Counted from the stretch's first letter, positions 17,646 through 26,524 are shown. The stretch is DNA of 64,000 bases from Streptomyces sp. NBC_00569 (GCF_036345255.1 NZ_CP107783.1:2046001-2110000); one strand, 5' to 3'. A program made the numbers and translations. Notes: generated by a model from the letters alone, not told the origin.

Positions 17646-19685
17646 TCAGGGGCAGCTGATCCGGGTGTCCCCCGTGTCCGTCGTGCAGGTGTCCGTGTTG
17701 TAGCCGCCGTTGGCGGTGTCGTTGCCGGAGATGTTGTCGACGGTGTTGAGGTTGTCGGTGCCGTAGTTGCCGATCAGGCTGTCGTTGCCGGGTCCGCCGT
17801 TCAGGGTGTCGTTGCCGAAGCCGCCGTCGAGACGGTCGTTGCCGTAGCCGCCGTACACGGTGTCGTTGCCGTAGCTCGCGTTGACGCTGTCGTCGCCTCC
17901 GAGGGCGCAGATCACGTCGTTGTTGTAGTTGCCGTTGAGGGTGTCGTTACCGCTGGTGCCGACGATCGTGCAGCCGCGACTGTTGTTCACGGTGGTGGTC
18001 GCGGTGGCGGTGTTGTTGCCGGGGTTGGGGTCGCTCTGGGTGGCGGTGACCGTGGCCTTGTTGGTGAGTGTCCCGGCGGCGCGGGGCTCGACCACGACCG
18101 TCACCTTGGGGTGGGCGTCGGGGGCGAGAGTGCCCAGGGAGCAGCTCACACTCGTCGCGGTGGTGGTGCAGGTGCCCTGGCTCGAGGTGGCCGAGACCAC
18201 CGACGCGGCGGGCCCGGTGAGCGTGTCGGAGAGCGTGACGCCGGTGGCGGAGGTGGTGGTGCTGTTGTTGACGGTCACCGTGTAGGTGGCACGGTCGCCG
18301 ATGCTGACCGTGGCAGGGCCGGCCTTGGTGACGGACAGGTCCACGCCGGAGGGCGGCGGGGGCGGTGTGCCGCCGCCGCCCTCGTAGCGGGCCAGTGCGA
18401 AGTCGGTGTTCGGGCCGCCCTGACCGGCGGCGACGATCTTGCCGTCGGGCTGGAGCGCCACGCCGCGAGCCTGATCGCTGCCGCCGAAGTCGGTGGTCAC
18501 CAGGCCGCCGGTGCCGAAGCCACTGTCCAGGCTGCCGTTGGTGTTGTACCGCAGGACCGCGAAGTCGCCGCCGGGCCCGTTACTGCCGTCGACGACGATC
18601 CTCCCGTCGGGCTGCAGCACGACGTCTTGGGCCTCGCCGCCACCGGAGGTGAGGACCCGGCCGGCGTTACCGAAGGTGGTGTCCAAGCTGCCGTTGACGT
18701 TGTAGCGGGCCAGCGCGAACCTGCCGCCGCTTCCCCCGGCCGCGACGATTCTGCCGTCGGGTCGGACCGCCAGCCCCTCCACGGCCTCGTAGTCACCGAA
18801 ATCAGTGCGCTCGATGCCGTCGCCGCTGAAGCTCGTGTCCAAGGTGCCGTTCGCGTTGTAGCGGAGGAGGACGAAGTCGAAGCGGGTCGTCCCGACCTGG
18901 CCCCCGGCAATGATCTTTCCGTCGGGCTGCAGTGCCAGGGCGCGCGCATCGCCGCCCTCTTCCAGCGACTCGGGCGCCGGGTCGGTGGTCACCTTGCCGT
19001 CGCCGCCGCCGAAACTCGTGTCCGGGGTGCCGTCGGCGTTGTAGCGGGCCAGTGCGGCATCGCCACCGCTAGTGCCGAGGGCGACGATCTTGCCGTCGGG
19101 TTGCACTGCCACGTCCTGGGCCTCGTCCGGGCCGCCGAAGTCGGTGAACACCCTGCCGTCGCCGCCGCCGAAACTCTGGTCCAGGGTGCCGTTCGTGTTG
19201 TAGCGAGCGACCGTGAACCAGCAGCAGTTCTCGTACCCTCGCCAGCTGCTGCCCACCGTGACAATCTTGCCGTCGGGCTGCAGCGCTACGGCGTTGGCCT
19301 CGCTCCACTGGAAGTCTGGGTTCATGTTGTTGATGGCGGTCGTCACGGTTCCGTCGCCACCGAAACTGGTGTCCAAGGTGCCATCGGCGTTGTGACGGGT
19401 CAGCGCGAAGTCGCTCTCCAATGCCGAATAGTCGGCGGAAGCGCCGACAGAGACGATCTTGCCGTCGGACTGCACCGCCACGTCGTTGGCGTGATCGTCG
19501 TCGGCGAAGCTGGTGAGCACCTTGCCGTCGCCGCTGAAGGTGGGATCGAGGGCGCCCGGGGCAGCGGCCGCGGTGCCGGGCAGGGCCAAGACGAGTGCCA
19601 GACCGGTGGCCGCCACGACCACGGCCCGGGCGGCCCGTGACCGGCGATGTCTTCCCCGGTATCGGCGCAGATGAGAGGTCAGCAT
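17646..19685 (-). CDS. Secreted delta-60 repeat / DUF11 / RTX calcium-binding protein
   Basis: 679 residues from ATG 19685, chosen because the basic MLTSHLRRYRGRHRR plus hydrophobic core ending in LPGTAAAA is a clear signal peptide; the longer frame adds only a low-complexity leader. Residues about 45-415 hold roughly seven delta-60 repeats (LARYNADGTLDTSFGGDG, AVQPDGKIVALG). A DUF11 domain (VTVNNSTTTSATGVTLSDTL) occupies about 430-545. The C-terminus has RTX-like nonapeptides (GNDTLNG, GNDRLDGG, GNDSLIG). The protein is exported; the first region probably folds as a propeller and RTX repeats bind calcium. No catalytic domain seen, so an adhesive or structural role is inferred. A terminator-like hairpin follows. 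Confidence 0.85.
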   Translation of the reverse strand: MLTSHLRRYRGRHRRSRAARAVVVAATGLALVLALPGTAAAAPGALDPTFSGDGKVLTSFADDDHANDVAVQSDGKIVSVGASADYSALESDFALTRHNADGTLDTSFGGDGTVTTAINNMNPDFQWSEANAVALQPDGKIVTVGSSWRGYENCCWFTVARYNTNGTLDQSFGGGDGRVFTDFGGPDEAQDVAVQPDGKIVALGTSGGDAALARYNADGTPDTSFGGGDGKVTTDPAPESLEEGGDARALALQPDGKIIAGGQVGTTRFDFVLLRYNANGTLDTSFSGDGIERTDFGDYEAVEGLAVRPDGRIVAAGGSGGRFALARYNVNGSLDTTFGNAGRVLTSGGGEAQDVVLQPDGRIVVDGSNGPGGDFAVLRYNTNGSLDSGFGTGGLVTTDFGGSDQARGVALQPDGKIVAAGQGGPNTDFALARYEGGGGTPPPPPSGVDLSVTKAGPATVSIGDRATYTVTVNNSTTTSATGVTLSDTLTGPAASVVSATSSQGTCTTTATSVSCSLGTLAPDAHPKVTVVVEPRAAGTLTNKATVTATQSDPNPGNNTATATTTVNNSRGCTIVGTSGNDTLNGNYNNDVICALGGDDSVNASYGNDTVYGGYGNDRLDGGFGNDTLNGGPGNDSLIGNYGTDNLNTVDNISGNDTANGGYNTDTCTTDTGDTRISCP

Positions 19686-20050
19686 GGGCCGCAGCTTTGC
19701 GCCGGACGCACAGCATTCCGCCCGCCCCCGGGCCGCGTTGCGCTCACCGGCCGCCGGAATCCACCCCCGCGGGTGAGAAACCATGCCGAGGCGGGTGACG
19801 TACGCCTCGACGGTAGGAACGGGGCGTACGGCAACTCCACTTCCATGCCTGGATGGGCATGGATCGCGTCAGCCTGTGAGCACGACGCGTTTGCGGTCTT
19901 GACCCGGTAGCTGAGCGGAACGACGGTGGTGCACATCTGAGCACGGTTCATGAGGAGAGGGCAGCCATCCCTTCTCTTTCGCGGATCATCCAGCAGGCGG
20001 GACACCTCTTCTTCAGTGCGTAACTCCTTGTACTGCACAGCGGTACGGCT
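19686..20050. other. Upstream region of the delta-60 gene; no supported gene
   Basis: Minus-strand reading gives a short patch with coding character (AVQYKELRTEEEVSRLLDDP) fused to the DUF2637 tail at 20051, but no start, family or second boundary can be recognised. The stretch next to the delta-60 gene (19686-19850) presumably holds its promoter. Confidence 0.35.
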
Positions 20051-20225
20051 GTGCAGCGCGTGGTAGCGGCGCTCGAACCCAGACGCGAGATGCTGGGAAG
20101 CGGCAGATCGTCGAGGGTCAGCCGTTGGTTGCCCAACTTGATTCCGTCGTGGGCAAGCCAATCGAGTGGCGCCTCGATGTCGGCGCCTCACCCAGGCGCA
20201 AGTTCGCTCGAGCGGCAGCCGTGTT
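20051..20225 (-). repeat. Third partial copy of the DUF2637 gene (3' end)
   Basis: On the minus strand it reads HLASGFERRYHALH and, in shifted frames, RLGEAPTSRRHSI and NQRLTLDD, matching the last 60 codons of the DUF2637 gene at 46509-46680 with scattered differences and indels. It is the opposite end of the gene from the fragment at 14.7-15.0 kb. Confidence 0.7.
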
Positions 20226-20757
20226 GGGTTGGACGGTGAGCCGTACCCCTCCGGCCCATCCGGCCCCTTCGGCACGGTCCACGTCCTGAAGGAAGCGGAA
20301 GATCGAAGGCAGCGCCTGCACCACCGGCGGCATGGCGAGGCCGACGCACTCGTCATCCTGTGACATCAGCCACACAGACTTTCGGCTCTCAGGTCGTCGA
20401 ATAGTAGATCGAGGCCTGACGGCATAGTGCGTTTTATCTGTCTTGATACAGAAATGATCCAAGCCGGATCGGTCAACATTCGACCCGCTCAACGCTCTCG
20501 CCCACTCGTGCAGCGAGCAACGGCTTCTGACGGACCAGCAGACTTCTTCGCCACCTCGGGAGCCGGACCAGCACGCCTGCGCGCCCGTTTCAAGCGCCGT
20601 CCGTCGCTACGAAGCGAGGTAGTACTGCCGCCGGTTGCCGCACCCCGACACCAGTTCCAAGAATGTCGGCCGCAAGGCGTCTCCGCGGCCCTGGTGCAGG
20701 AACTGGGCAGAGCCGGACCCCCTGGGGGCGCTCCGCGATCACCGAGCGAGGTCACGC
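20226..20757. other. Gene-free stretch upstream of the CAP-domain gene
   Basis: A minus-strand reading (MSQDDECVGLAMPPVVQALP from about 20365) has some coding character and runs into the DUF2637 scrap, but it is unrecognised and truncated. 20400-20480 is locally AT-rich (GCGTTTTATCTGTCTTGATA) and is a plausible promoter area for the + strand gene at 20758. Confidence 0.3.
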
Positions 20758-21528
20758 ATGAGGAAGCACCGCAGGAAGTCGTCCCGCCGGCCGATAGCCA
20801 TCGCTGTCATCGCCGTAGGAGCCGTGGGTGTGCCCTCCGCCGCCATGGCCTGCCTGGGTACTCAGGATGATGCGGGCGGTCGCCCCTCCGGCCACTGGGA
20901 CAAGGCGAGCTCCCACCAGCGATGGACGGGCTCGTCCTGGGGTCATGAGCCGACTGCGGAAGCGTCGAAGAGCCCCACTGCGACTCCCCGCGCACCGCGG
21001 ACCACCGCTTCTCCCAGCGCACCGCGAACCAGTGAGTCTCCCCGCGCACCGCGGACCACCGCGTCCCCCACTGCACCGCGGACCACCGCGTCCTATCGCG
21101 CACCGCGGACCACCGTTTCTCCCAGCGCACCTGCTACGACCGCACCGGTATCCGGGGACGCGGCCCGCGTGCTGACGCTCGTCAACAACGAGCGCAGCAA
21201 GGCCGGATGCTCGCCGCTGACCATGAATGCGAAGCTGACCAAGGCCGCTCAGGACCACAGCAAGGACATGGCATCCCACCAGAACATGTCCCACACGGGC
21301 TCGGACGGGTCGTCGCCCGATGACCGGATCACGCGTGCCGGTTACAGCTGGAGCTCCTACGGCGAGAACGTCGCCTACGGCTACTCCACGCCCGAGAAGG
21401 TCATGGCGGGCTGGATGTCCAGCCCGGGCCACAAGCGCAACATCCTCGACTGCTCGTTCAAGGAGATCGGCATCGGCCTCGCGCAGCCCAACAGCTACTG
21501 GACTCAGGACTTCGGCACGGCCCGATAG
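20758..21528 (+). CDS. Secreted CAP (SCP/PR-1) domain protein
   Basis: 256 residues from ATG 20758, which follows GAGCGAGG and gives a signal peptide (MRKHRRKSSRRPIAIAVIAV ... AAMA). A linker of about residues 70-125 contains five to six imperfect 8-residue repeats of the APRTTASP type. The CAP domain spans about 135-256 with RVLTLVNNERSKAGC, HTGSDGSSPDDRI, GENVAYG and GWMSSPGHKRNILDC. Bacterial CAP proteins are exported and of mostly unknown function; the Ser/Thr/Pro linker could span the cell wall. No anchor is visible, so it is probably released. Confidence 0.9.
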   Translation: MRKHRRKSSRRPIAIAVIAVGAVGVPSAAMACLGTQDDAGGRPSGHWDKASSHQRWTGSSWGHEPTAEASKSPTATPRAPRTTASPSAPRTSESPRAPRTTASPTAPRTTASYRAPRTTVSPSAPATTAPVSGDAARVLTLVNNERSKAGCSPLTMNAKLTKAAQDHSKDMASHQNMSHTGSDGSSPDDRITRAGYSWSSYGENVAYGYSTPEKVMAGWMSSPGHKRNILDCSFKEIGIGLAQPNSYWTQDFGTAR

Positions 21529-21968
21529 AGACATACGGGGGATGGTGCGCATCCTCCATCGAGTGAGGCCCCCGACCGGAAGTGGCCCGTGTCCCCCGTC
21601 AAGTAGTGCGGATGTGCGGAACCAGCCAGCTGTATATCTGCCGACCCTCGGAAGGCGGTGCACCCGGTGCCGTCGTTGGACGGTCAACGGGCGGCACGCA
21701 ACGACAGACAACGACCACGCATGACCCGGCGCCCGCAGATCAGCACTGGTCGAGGTTGGATCGCTACAGGAGGCCGACGGCGTTCATCAGTTCGTCGATA
21801 CGACGTGGTCAGGGCCAGAACCGCTGGCAAACCTCAGGGCTGAATCCCACAGGGCCGTTCCGTCGCAGGCGACGAGGTGCAGCAAAACTCCCTGGGGAGT
21901 GATGCGCCCAGGGAGCTCACGGTAGGGGCGGCTGTCCTGTGCGGAGGACTCGGCCGTGTATCAAAAGC
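21529..21968. other. Intergenic stretch with no supported gene
   Basis: Short frames here show neither recognised motifs nor consistent start signals. A CTCCCTGGG...CCCAGGGAG inverted repeat near 21889-21916 may be a terminator for one of the flanking genes. Confidence 0.35.
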
Positions 21969-22013
21969 ATGGACGGGCCGGACGATGGGATGTCCAGGTC
22001 CGGCCCGTCCGTC
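21969..22013. terminator. Hairpin terminator downstream of the GNAT gene
   Basis: GGACGGGCCGGAC pairs with GTCCGGCCCGTCC across a loop of about 19 nt. It lies 6-50 bp past the minus-strand GNAT stop at 22019. Confidence 0.65.
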
Positions 22014-22018
22014 CGCTG

Positions 22019-22900
22019 CTAGAGGTCGAGTTGGTACTGGTGTGTCGTGTGCGTGGGTGTGTAGCCGAGACTGTCGTTGATCTGTCTCATGTGAGTGTTG
22101 CTGTCGGCGGTGTCGGTCAGGAGGCCACCGAGGTCCGGATAGTGCCCATGGGCGTGTTGGATCGACTCGGCCTTCATCCATCGGCCAAGGCCGTGTCCAC
22201 GGTGCTCGGGCAGCACGCCGGTGCCGTAGTGCTGGCCATCACCTGTGCCGTTGCCGGGAATGACGAGTTCTGTGAATCCGGCGATCGAGCCGTTGAAGGT
22301 GTCGATGGCGGCGACGGTGTGCAGGTGGTCGCCGCGCCGTTCGACGGCCTTTGCCGCGGCCCGGACCCGGTCCACGTCCCAGGTCACGGTGCCGTAGTCG
22401 GTGTCTTCCATGGGCATGTCGTCCATGGCGCGACGTGAGACGGCAAACGTGTGGGCGAGGTCGTCGGGGACGGCTCCCTGCCATGCCGCCAGCCGGTAGC
22501 CGGGATGCGAATGCTCGATGATCTCGGCGAGGGCGGTGGTGTCCACATCGGCCAGTGGCAAGCGGGAGAACCTCAGGGTGAGGACCTTACGAAAACCGCG
22601 CGCCACCAGGAACTGGTCGCCGGGCGCTCCGGCCTCGGCCTGCGCGATGATGCAGCGGCGGGCGTTGTCCCGGGCGGCGGCTACGGCGGCGTTGAGGAGC
22701 TGCGAGCCGACGTGCCGGCGTCGCTCCGCCGGATGGACCTGGAGGGTCAGTTCGGCCAGGTGCTCCTGTCCGGGACTGTTGAACAGGCGCAGAAAGGCGG
22801 TTCCGGTGGGGATGGAATCGGCGTCGAACGCCAGCCATGCAAGACGCCGGCTGTTCGCGCCGTGAGCGGGGTCGGTCAGTGGGGTGATGCGAGACGACAA
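22019..22900 (-). CDS. Tandem GNAT family N-acetyltransferase
   Basis: 293 residues starting at TTG 22900, supported by ACGGAGACACC six bases upstream. The N-terminal GNAT half has ELTLQVHPAERRRHVGSQLL (acetyl-CoA pyrophosphate loop); the C-terminal half has YGTGVLPEHRGHGLGRWMKA and the closing NDSLGYTPTH. Two-domain GNATs of this size resemble mycothiol-synthase-like and unknown-substrate acetyltransferases in Streptomyces. The substrate cannot be predicted. Monocistronic, with its own terminator. Confidence 0.85.
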   Translation of the reverse strand: MSSRITPLTDPAHGANSRRLAWLAFDADSIPTGTAFLRLFNSPGQEHLAELTLQVHPAERRRHVGSQLLNAAVAAARDNARRCIIAQAEAGAPGDQFLVARGFRKVLTLRFSRLPLADVDTTALAEIIEHSHPGYRLAAWQGAVPDDLAHTFAVSRRAMDDMPMEDTDYGTVTWDVDRVRAAAKAVERRGDHLHTVAAIDTFNGSIAGFTELVIPGNGTGDGQHYGTGVLPEHRGHGLGRWMKAESIQHAHGHYPDLGGLLTDTADSNTHMRQINDSLGYTPTHTTHQYQLDL

Positions 22901-23088
22901 GGTGTCTCCGTCGTGAGGAAGTGGCAGAGGTCAGTGCGCGGACTCAACTGCTGGGCACTCCTGTGCATGTGCTCCACACCTCCTCGTCGACAGCGCCGGT
23001 CCGGAACGACATCGGACGGCTGGGAGAACGTAGCTGGCCCATCGGTTTCTCGGCAAAGGGTCAACGAAAGACCGGTGCGAGCGTGCGG

Positions 23089-23190
23089 TCACAGCCACTC
23101 GTTGATGGCCGCGACCAGCACGGTTGCCTCGTAGCGGACCGCCAGCTTGTCGTGCCTGGCGGACGTGGCGGCTGGTCTCGACGCCGAGAG
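23089..23190 (-). pseudogene. IS5 family transposase C-terminal scrap
   Basis: The last about 24 residues read SARHDKLAVRYEATVLVAAI followed by NEWL and a stop, the usual C-terminus of IS5-type transposases in Streptomyces. Nothing upstream in any frame continues the match. 22901-23088 on its other side holds no recognisable gene. Confidence 0.6.
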
Positions 23191-23281
23191 ACGTGCGGAA
23201 GGTGAAGGGGCGACGAGCGGCATCGCGATGCGGCCTTGAGCCTGGCACCAGCGAGCAGGGCCGGTCACCGTCCCCGAGTCC

Positions 23282-24199
23282 TCACGGACGAACGCGGATG
23301 ATCGTCTTTCCCTTGCGTCGCTCGGTCGGGTTGAGGGCGGCGACGGCATTGTCGAGGGGCGAGACGTCACCGATGTTCGTCCGCAGCCGTCCGTCCCGCA
23401 CCCGCTGCACGATCTCACCCAGTTCGGCACGATCGGCCTCGACAACGAAGTCCACCGCCAGGCCCTCAGCGGGTCGCGCCTCGACCGCTCCGACGATGGA
23501 CACCAGCGTTCCTCCAGCCTTGATCAGGGCAGCGGACTGCTTCTGAACGTCGCCACCGATGACATCGAAGACCAGATCGACGTCGCCGACGTCTTTCAGC
23601 GCGTCATTCTCAAGGTCGAGGAACTCGTGCGCGCCGAAGTCGAGTGCCTTCTCACGGTCGGCGGCGCGTCCGGTGCCGATGACGTAAGCGCCGGCCTCAC
23701 GTGCGAGCTGGGTCACCATCGTCCCGACGGCCCCGGCCGCGCCATGGGCGAGGACGGTCTGGCCAGACTGAAGGCGGCCGTGCTGGAACAGCCCCTGCCA
23801 CGCGGTCAGACCTGAGATGGGCAGGGACGCGCCTACCGTGAAGTCGACGTCGCCGGGCAGCGGTGCGAGGTTGCGTGCTTCGATCGCCACGTACTCCGCC
23901 AGGGTGCCGTCACGGTGCCAGTCGGCGAGGCCGAACACTCGCTGCCCGACCGACAGCCCCGTCGTGCCGTAGCCGAGGGCGGTGACCACTCCGGCCAGCT
24001 CGTGGCCGGGGATCGACGGTGTCTTGTCACGGCCGGCGCGATCGGTCCAGGTCGATGGCCACTCCATCTCAGTCGGGACGAAACCCGACGCATGAATCTG
24101 AACGATGACGTCGTTGATCGATGCGAGCGGCTCGGGCCGCTCCACCAGCGTCATCCCGGCCGTTCCCGCAGCCTGGTCCGTCACCACGATCGCTTTCAT
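23282..24199 (-). CDS. NADP-dependent zinc-free alcohol dehydrogenase / quinone oxidoreductase family
   Basis: 305 residues from ATG 24199, preceded by GAGGAGG at good spacing; a longer in-frame ATG at 24220 lacks this. GroES-like domain first (IPGHELAGVVTALG, GQRVFG), then a Rossmann domain with AHGAAGAVGTMVTQLAREAG. Catalytic zinc ligands of true alcohol dehydrogenases are absent, as in quinone/enone reductases of the MDR superfamily. It likely reduces an enone or quinone with NADPH. Upstream, divergently, lies the remnant of a MocR/GntR-type regulator that may once have controlled it. Confidence 0.87.
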   Translation of the reverse strand: MKAIVVTDQAAGTAGMTLVERPEPLASINDVIVQIHASGFVPTEMEWPSTWTDRAGRDKTPSIPGHELAGVVTALGYGTTGLSVGQRVFGLADWHRDGTLAEYVAIEARNLAPLPGDVDFTVGASLPISGLTAWQGLFQHGRLQSGQTVLAHGAAGAVGTMVTQLAREAGAYVIGTGRAADREKALDFGAHEFLDLENDALKDVGDVDLVFDVIGGDVQKQSAALIKAGGTLVSIVGAVEARPAEGLAVDFVVEADRAELGEIVQRVRDGRLRTNIGDVSPLDNAVAALNPTERRKGKTIIRVRP

Positions 24200-24390
24200 G
24201 GGAATGGCCTCCTCGGTCATTTGTCTCTTTGGTAGAACTGTTGCGGGTATGGAAAGCCCGATCGAGATCCCCTCGGCCGGGTGATACGGCGCGGCCGGCC
24301 GATCTGGACTGCGTCCGCCGGACTGCTATGCGCTCGTCGCCATGTCTCCGACCTTAGGAGCGGAACAGCCCAGAGGGATGGTCCATTTTC

Positions 24391-24534
24391 ATGGCAAAAC
24401 CTTGGGCCACTTCGAGGTTCGACCTGCATGTCGAGCCGACCGGGCCAGGCGTGTGCAAAGGGCTGACGAAGGCGCTGCCGAACGCCGTATCCATCGGGGC
24501 GTTCGGGAGCGGATGGTGCCATCCGGGTACGACT
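24391..24534 (+). pseudogene. GntR/MocR-type regulator, N-terminal scrap
   Basis: MAKPWATSRFDLHVEPTGPG followed by VCKGLTKALPNAVSIGAFGS matches the start of MocR-like GntR regulators (D-L-H-x-E..G-x-G-V-R-K-G-L-T-E-A-L-R..A-V-R-S-G). It ends before the wHTH is complete. The gene points away from the oxidoreductase at 23282-24199. Confidence 0.5.
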
Positions 24535-24537
24535 GAC

Positions 24538-24584
24538 AGAGCCCGCCCGGGCTGGAAGAGGGGGAGAACTCCGGGCGGGGCTCT
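24538..24584. terminator. Strong GC hairpin
   Basis: AGAGCCCGCCCGG pairs with CCGGGCGGGGCTCT across a 20-nt loop. It sits just after the GntR remnant, as its former terminator would. Confidence 0.65.
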
Positions 24585-24652
24585 CTGCGATCCTCGCGCG
24601 ACCGAGCTTGCTGCCGCATGCGTGGCTCGGCCATTCGGGTGACCGTGGAGCT

Positions 24653-24863
24653 ATGGAGGTCGCACCGATTATCGTGCACTGGCCGTACGGGTCGGGCGGC
24701 CGGCGGGTGGTCGTACGGGCAGATCCTCGGCCTCGCGTACTCGGACGGCGACGTCATCGAGTCCCTGCACCGTGCGGGCCTGACGGATGCGGAGGAGCTG
24801 CTCGACAATCCGTAGTGGGTGAAGTGGCGCGGTGGCAAGCCGCACCACTACCAAGCAGCTTGA
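24653..24863 (+). pseudogene. Small hypothetical protein with one frameshift and one amber codon
   Basis: From ATG 24653 the translation MEVAPIIVHWPYGSGGRRVV runs to about 24715, where a shift of frame is needed to continue as GQILGLAYSDGDVIESLHRA and GLTDAEELLDNP. A TAG then interrupts, after which the same frame reads WVKWRGGKPHHYQAA and stops at 24861. The restored protein would be about 69 residues. I recognise it as a type of small Streptomyces hypothetical but know no function. Confidence 0.55.
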
Positions 24864-24869
24864 GAAGGG

Positions 24870-24944
24870 GCGGAGCGGCCGGATTCGAACCGGCGTCCTC
24901 GCGATTTTGGAGACCGCGCGCGTCGACCACTGCGCTACGCCCGC
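24870..24944 (-). tRNA. tRNA-Trp-like (anticodon CCA), acceptor stem imperfect
   Basis: The minus strand folds with TA at positions 8-9, a D-arm GCGC...GCGC, anticodon stem GCGGT/ATCGC around loop CTCCAAA, variable loop and T-arm GCCGG-TTCGAAT-CCGGC. The 3' acceptor strand is CGCTCCG while the 5' strand is GCGGGCG; only about five of seven positions pair, whereas a CGGAGCG would pair fully. It may be a decayed or element-borne second Trp tRNA. Confidence 0.6.
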
Positions 24945-25004
24945 CGCCCGGAGCCTACAGACCAAGTGGCGGAGAGTCCGCCCTCCGCCCAGACTCGTCT
25001 GCGC

Positions 25005-25157
25005 TCAAGAGTGCACGGATGCCCACGCCACGACGGCCAGAGCAATAAGCAGGACCGCCCACCCGGTGAGCCGCGAGGCCAAGCGTCGCCGCTGCCGGGC
25101 GCCCTCCTGGCGCGGCATGCGGCGCTCTTGCCGCTGCTCCTCTGGAGTCTCGCTCAT
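25005..25157 (-). CDS. Small single-span membrane protein
   Basis: 50 residues from ATG 25157. The first 30 are highly charged (MSETPEEQRQERRMPRQEG, then RQRRR), followed by one hydrophobic helix (GWAVLLIALAVVAWA) near the C-terminus, giving a tail-anchored or N-in topology. It lies between the tRNA-like gene and ku on the same strand. No family recognised. Confidence 0.5.
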   Translation of the reverse strand: MSETPEEQRQERRMPRQEGARQRRRLASRLTGWAVLLIALAVVAWASVHS

Positions 25158-25287
25158 GCCGCGATCACCTCGCGCTCCGTGCGGATCGGTCCATCGGGGT
25201 GGCCAGCCTGCCTCGCTAAAGACCAGCACGCTCCGGATCAGCAAACAATCATGTGCCGAGAAGCTTCGCCGACCCATCGGACTGGTG

Positions 25288-26208
25288 CTAGGCGGAACGC
25301 TTCGGCTTTCGCGCCGCCGTCTTCTTTGCAGCCGTCTTCTTCGCTGGCGCCTTATGTGCGGGCGCCTTCTTGGCCGTTGCCTTCTTGTTCGGCATCTCAT
25401 GGACCATCGCGTGCTCGCCCTCACCGCGGGATGCCTTGGCCTTCTGCACGGACTCCTTCAGCGCGGCCATGAGGTCGACTACCGCCGCGGGCGGCGCCTC
25501 CGTCTCGTCGGCGCGCTGCGGTGTCTTGCCCTTCTCCTTGGCAGTGATCAGGTCGGAGATCGCCTCCGTGTACCGGTCGACTGCGGCGTCGGCGGGGATG
25601 TCGTCGCTGGAGAGGGCGTCCATGAGGGCGAGCGCCCGTTTGATCTCTTCTTCGGGGACGTCGACGGCCGGCGGGGCCAGACTCTCGGAGGAGCGGATCT
25701 CGTCCGGCCAGCGCATCGAGTGAAGAACGATCGCGTTCTCCTTGACTCGCAGCAGGCCGAGGCGTTCCCGCCCGCGCCACGCGAACCGGGCGACGGCAGA
25801 CTTCGAGTTCCGCTCCAGGGCCTTGCGCAGGAGGGTGTACGGCTTGGTGGCGACCTGGCCATCGGGCTCGAGGTAGTACCCCTCACCGATACGGATGGGG
25901 TCGATGTCGCTGTACGGCACGAACGCGACGATCTCGATGGCTTTCGCTGTGGTCAGCGGCAGGTTGGCGAGGTCCTCGTCGGTGACCGCGATCAGTGTGT
26001 CCTTGGAGACCTCGTAGCCCTTGCCGATCTCCGCCATGGAGACCTCGCGCTCTTCGATCTCGCAGTACTTCCGCGTGCGGATCCGGCCCTGGTCTTCGAG
26101 GTGGTACTGGTGGAAGCGGATGCTGTGATCCTCGGTCGCGGTCGTCACGCGGATAGGGATCGTGACCAGGCCAAATGAGATGGCTCCCGACCAAACAGCG
26201 TGGGGCAT
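25288..26208 (-). CDS. ku: Ku protein, non-homologous end joining
   Basis: 306 residues from ATG 26208, preceded by GGAGG at 6-nt spacing. It starts MPHAVWSGAISFGLVTIPIR, the signature of bacterial Ku, and continues with the beta-barrel core (RIRTRKYCEIEEREV, GYYLEPDGQVATKPYTLLRK, LLRVKENAIVLHSMRWPDEI). The C-terminus is a lysine/alanine-rich tail (KKAPAHKAPAKKTAAKK), as in Streptomyces Ku, which enhances DNA binding. Ku homodimers bind double-strand ends and recruit LigD; no ligD is in this window. It appears monocistronic. Confidence 0.95.
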   Translation of the reverse strand: MPHAVWSGAISFGLVTIPIRVTTATEDHSIRFHQYHLEDQGRIRTRKYCEIEEREVSMAEIGKGYEVSKDTLIAVTDEDLANLPLTTAKAIEIVAFVPYSDIDPIRIGEGYYLEPDGQVATKPYTLLRKALERNSKSAVARFAWRGRERLGLLRVKENAIVLHSMRWPDEIRSSESLAPPAVDVPEEEIKRALALMDALSSDDIPADAAVDRYTEAISDLITAKEKGKTPQRADETEAPPAAVVDLMAALKESVQKAKASRGEGEHAMVHEMPNKKATAKKAPAHKAPAKKTAAKKTAARKPKRSA

Positions 26209-26524
26209 GACGAACCTCCGAGACGGGCCCCGAGAAGGCACAGCCTAGGAGCCGTCGCACTGGACTGCATGCCTGCGCCCCGCCACCCGGGGGTGCGATG
26301 GCGGGGCGCTGCGGAGCTCCTCAGTCGCTCAAGTGCGCAGCCGGCGGTCGGCGACCAAGCAGGCCACGGTGCCGGCAGCGAGGACACCCAGATCGTCCAC
26401 CACAGTCACGCCGGACCGACGCGGGCCGCAGACATCGCGATGCTCAAGCCCAGGCTTGCCGAGGTGGCAATGGTCTCCGAGTTCCACCGGGTACCCCCCC
26501 GGGCCAGCTCCGGCGGCAGCGAGA
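26209..26524. other. Intergenic stretch between ku and the mscS unit
   Basis: A minus-strand frame (VTVVDDLGVLAAGTVACLVA then DRRLRT and stop, near 26329) has some coding character but no start or recognised family. The ku promoter should lie in 26209-26300. Confidence 0.35.

Noticed and set aside
17637..19640. 667-codon plus-strand frame rich in Val/Gly/Ala
   Set aside because: Mirror of the delta-60/RTX gene; its repetitiveness comes from that gene's repeats.
20985..21130. Possible CRISPR-like short repeats
   Set aside because: The about 24-nt units encode the in-frame Ala-Pro-Arg-Thr-Thr linker of the CAP protein, with no unique spacers. No CRISPR array was seen anywhere in the window.
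24832..26178. 448-codon plus-strand frame
   Set aside because: Antisense to ku and the small membrane gene; it begins inside the tRNA-like gene.
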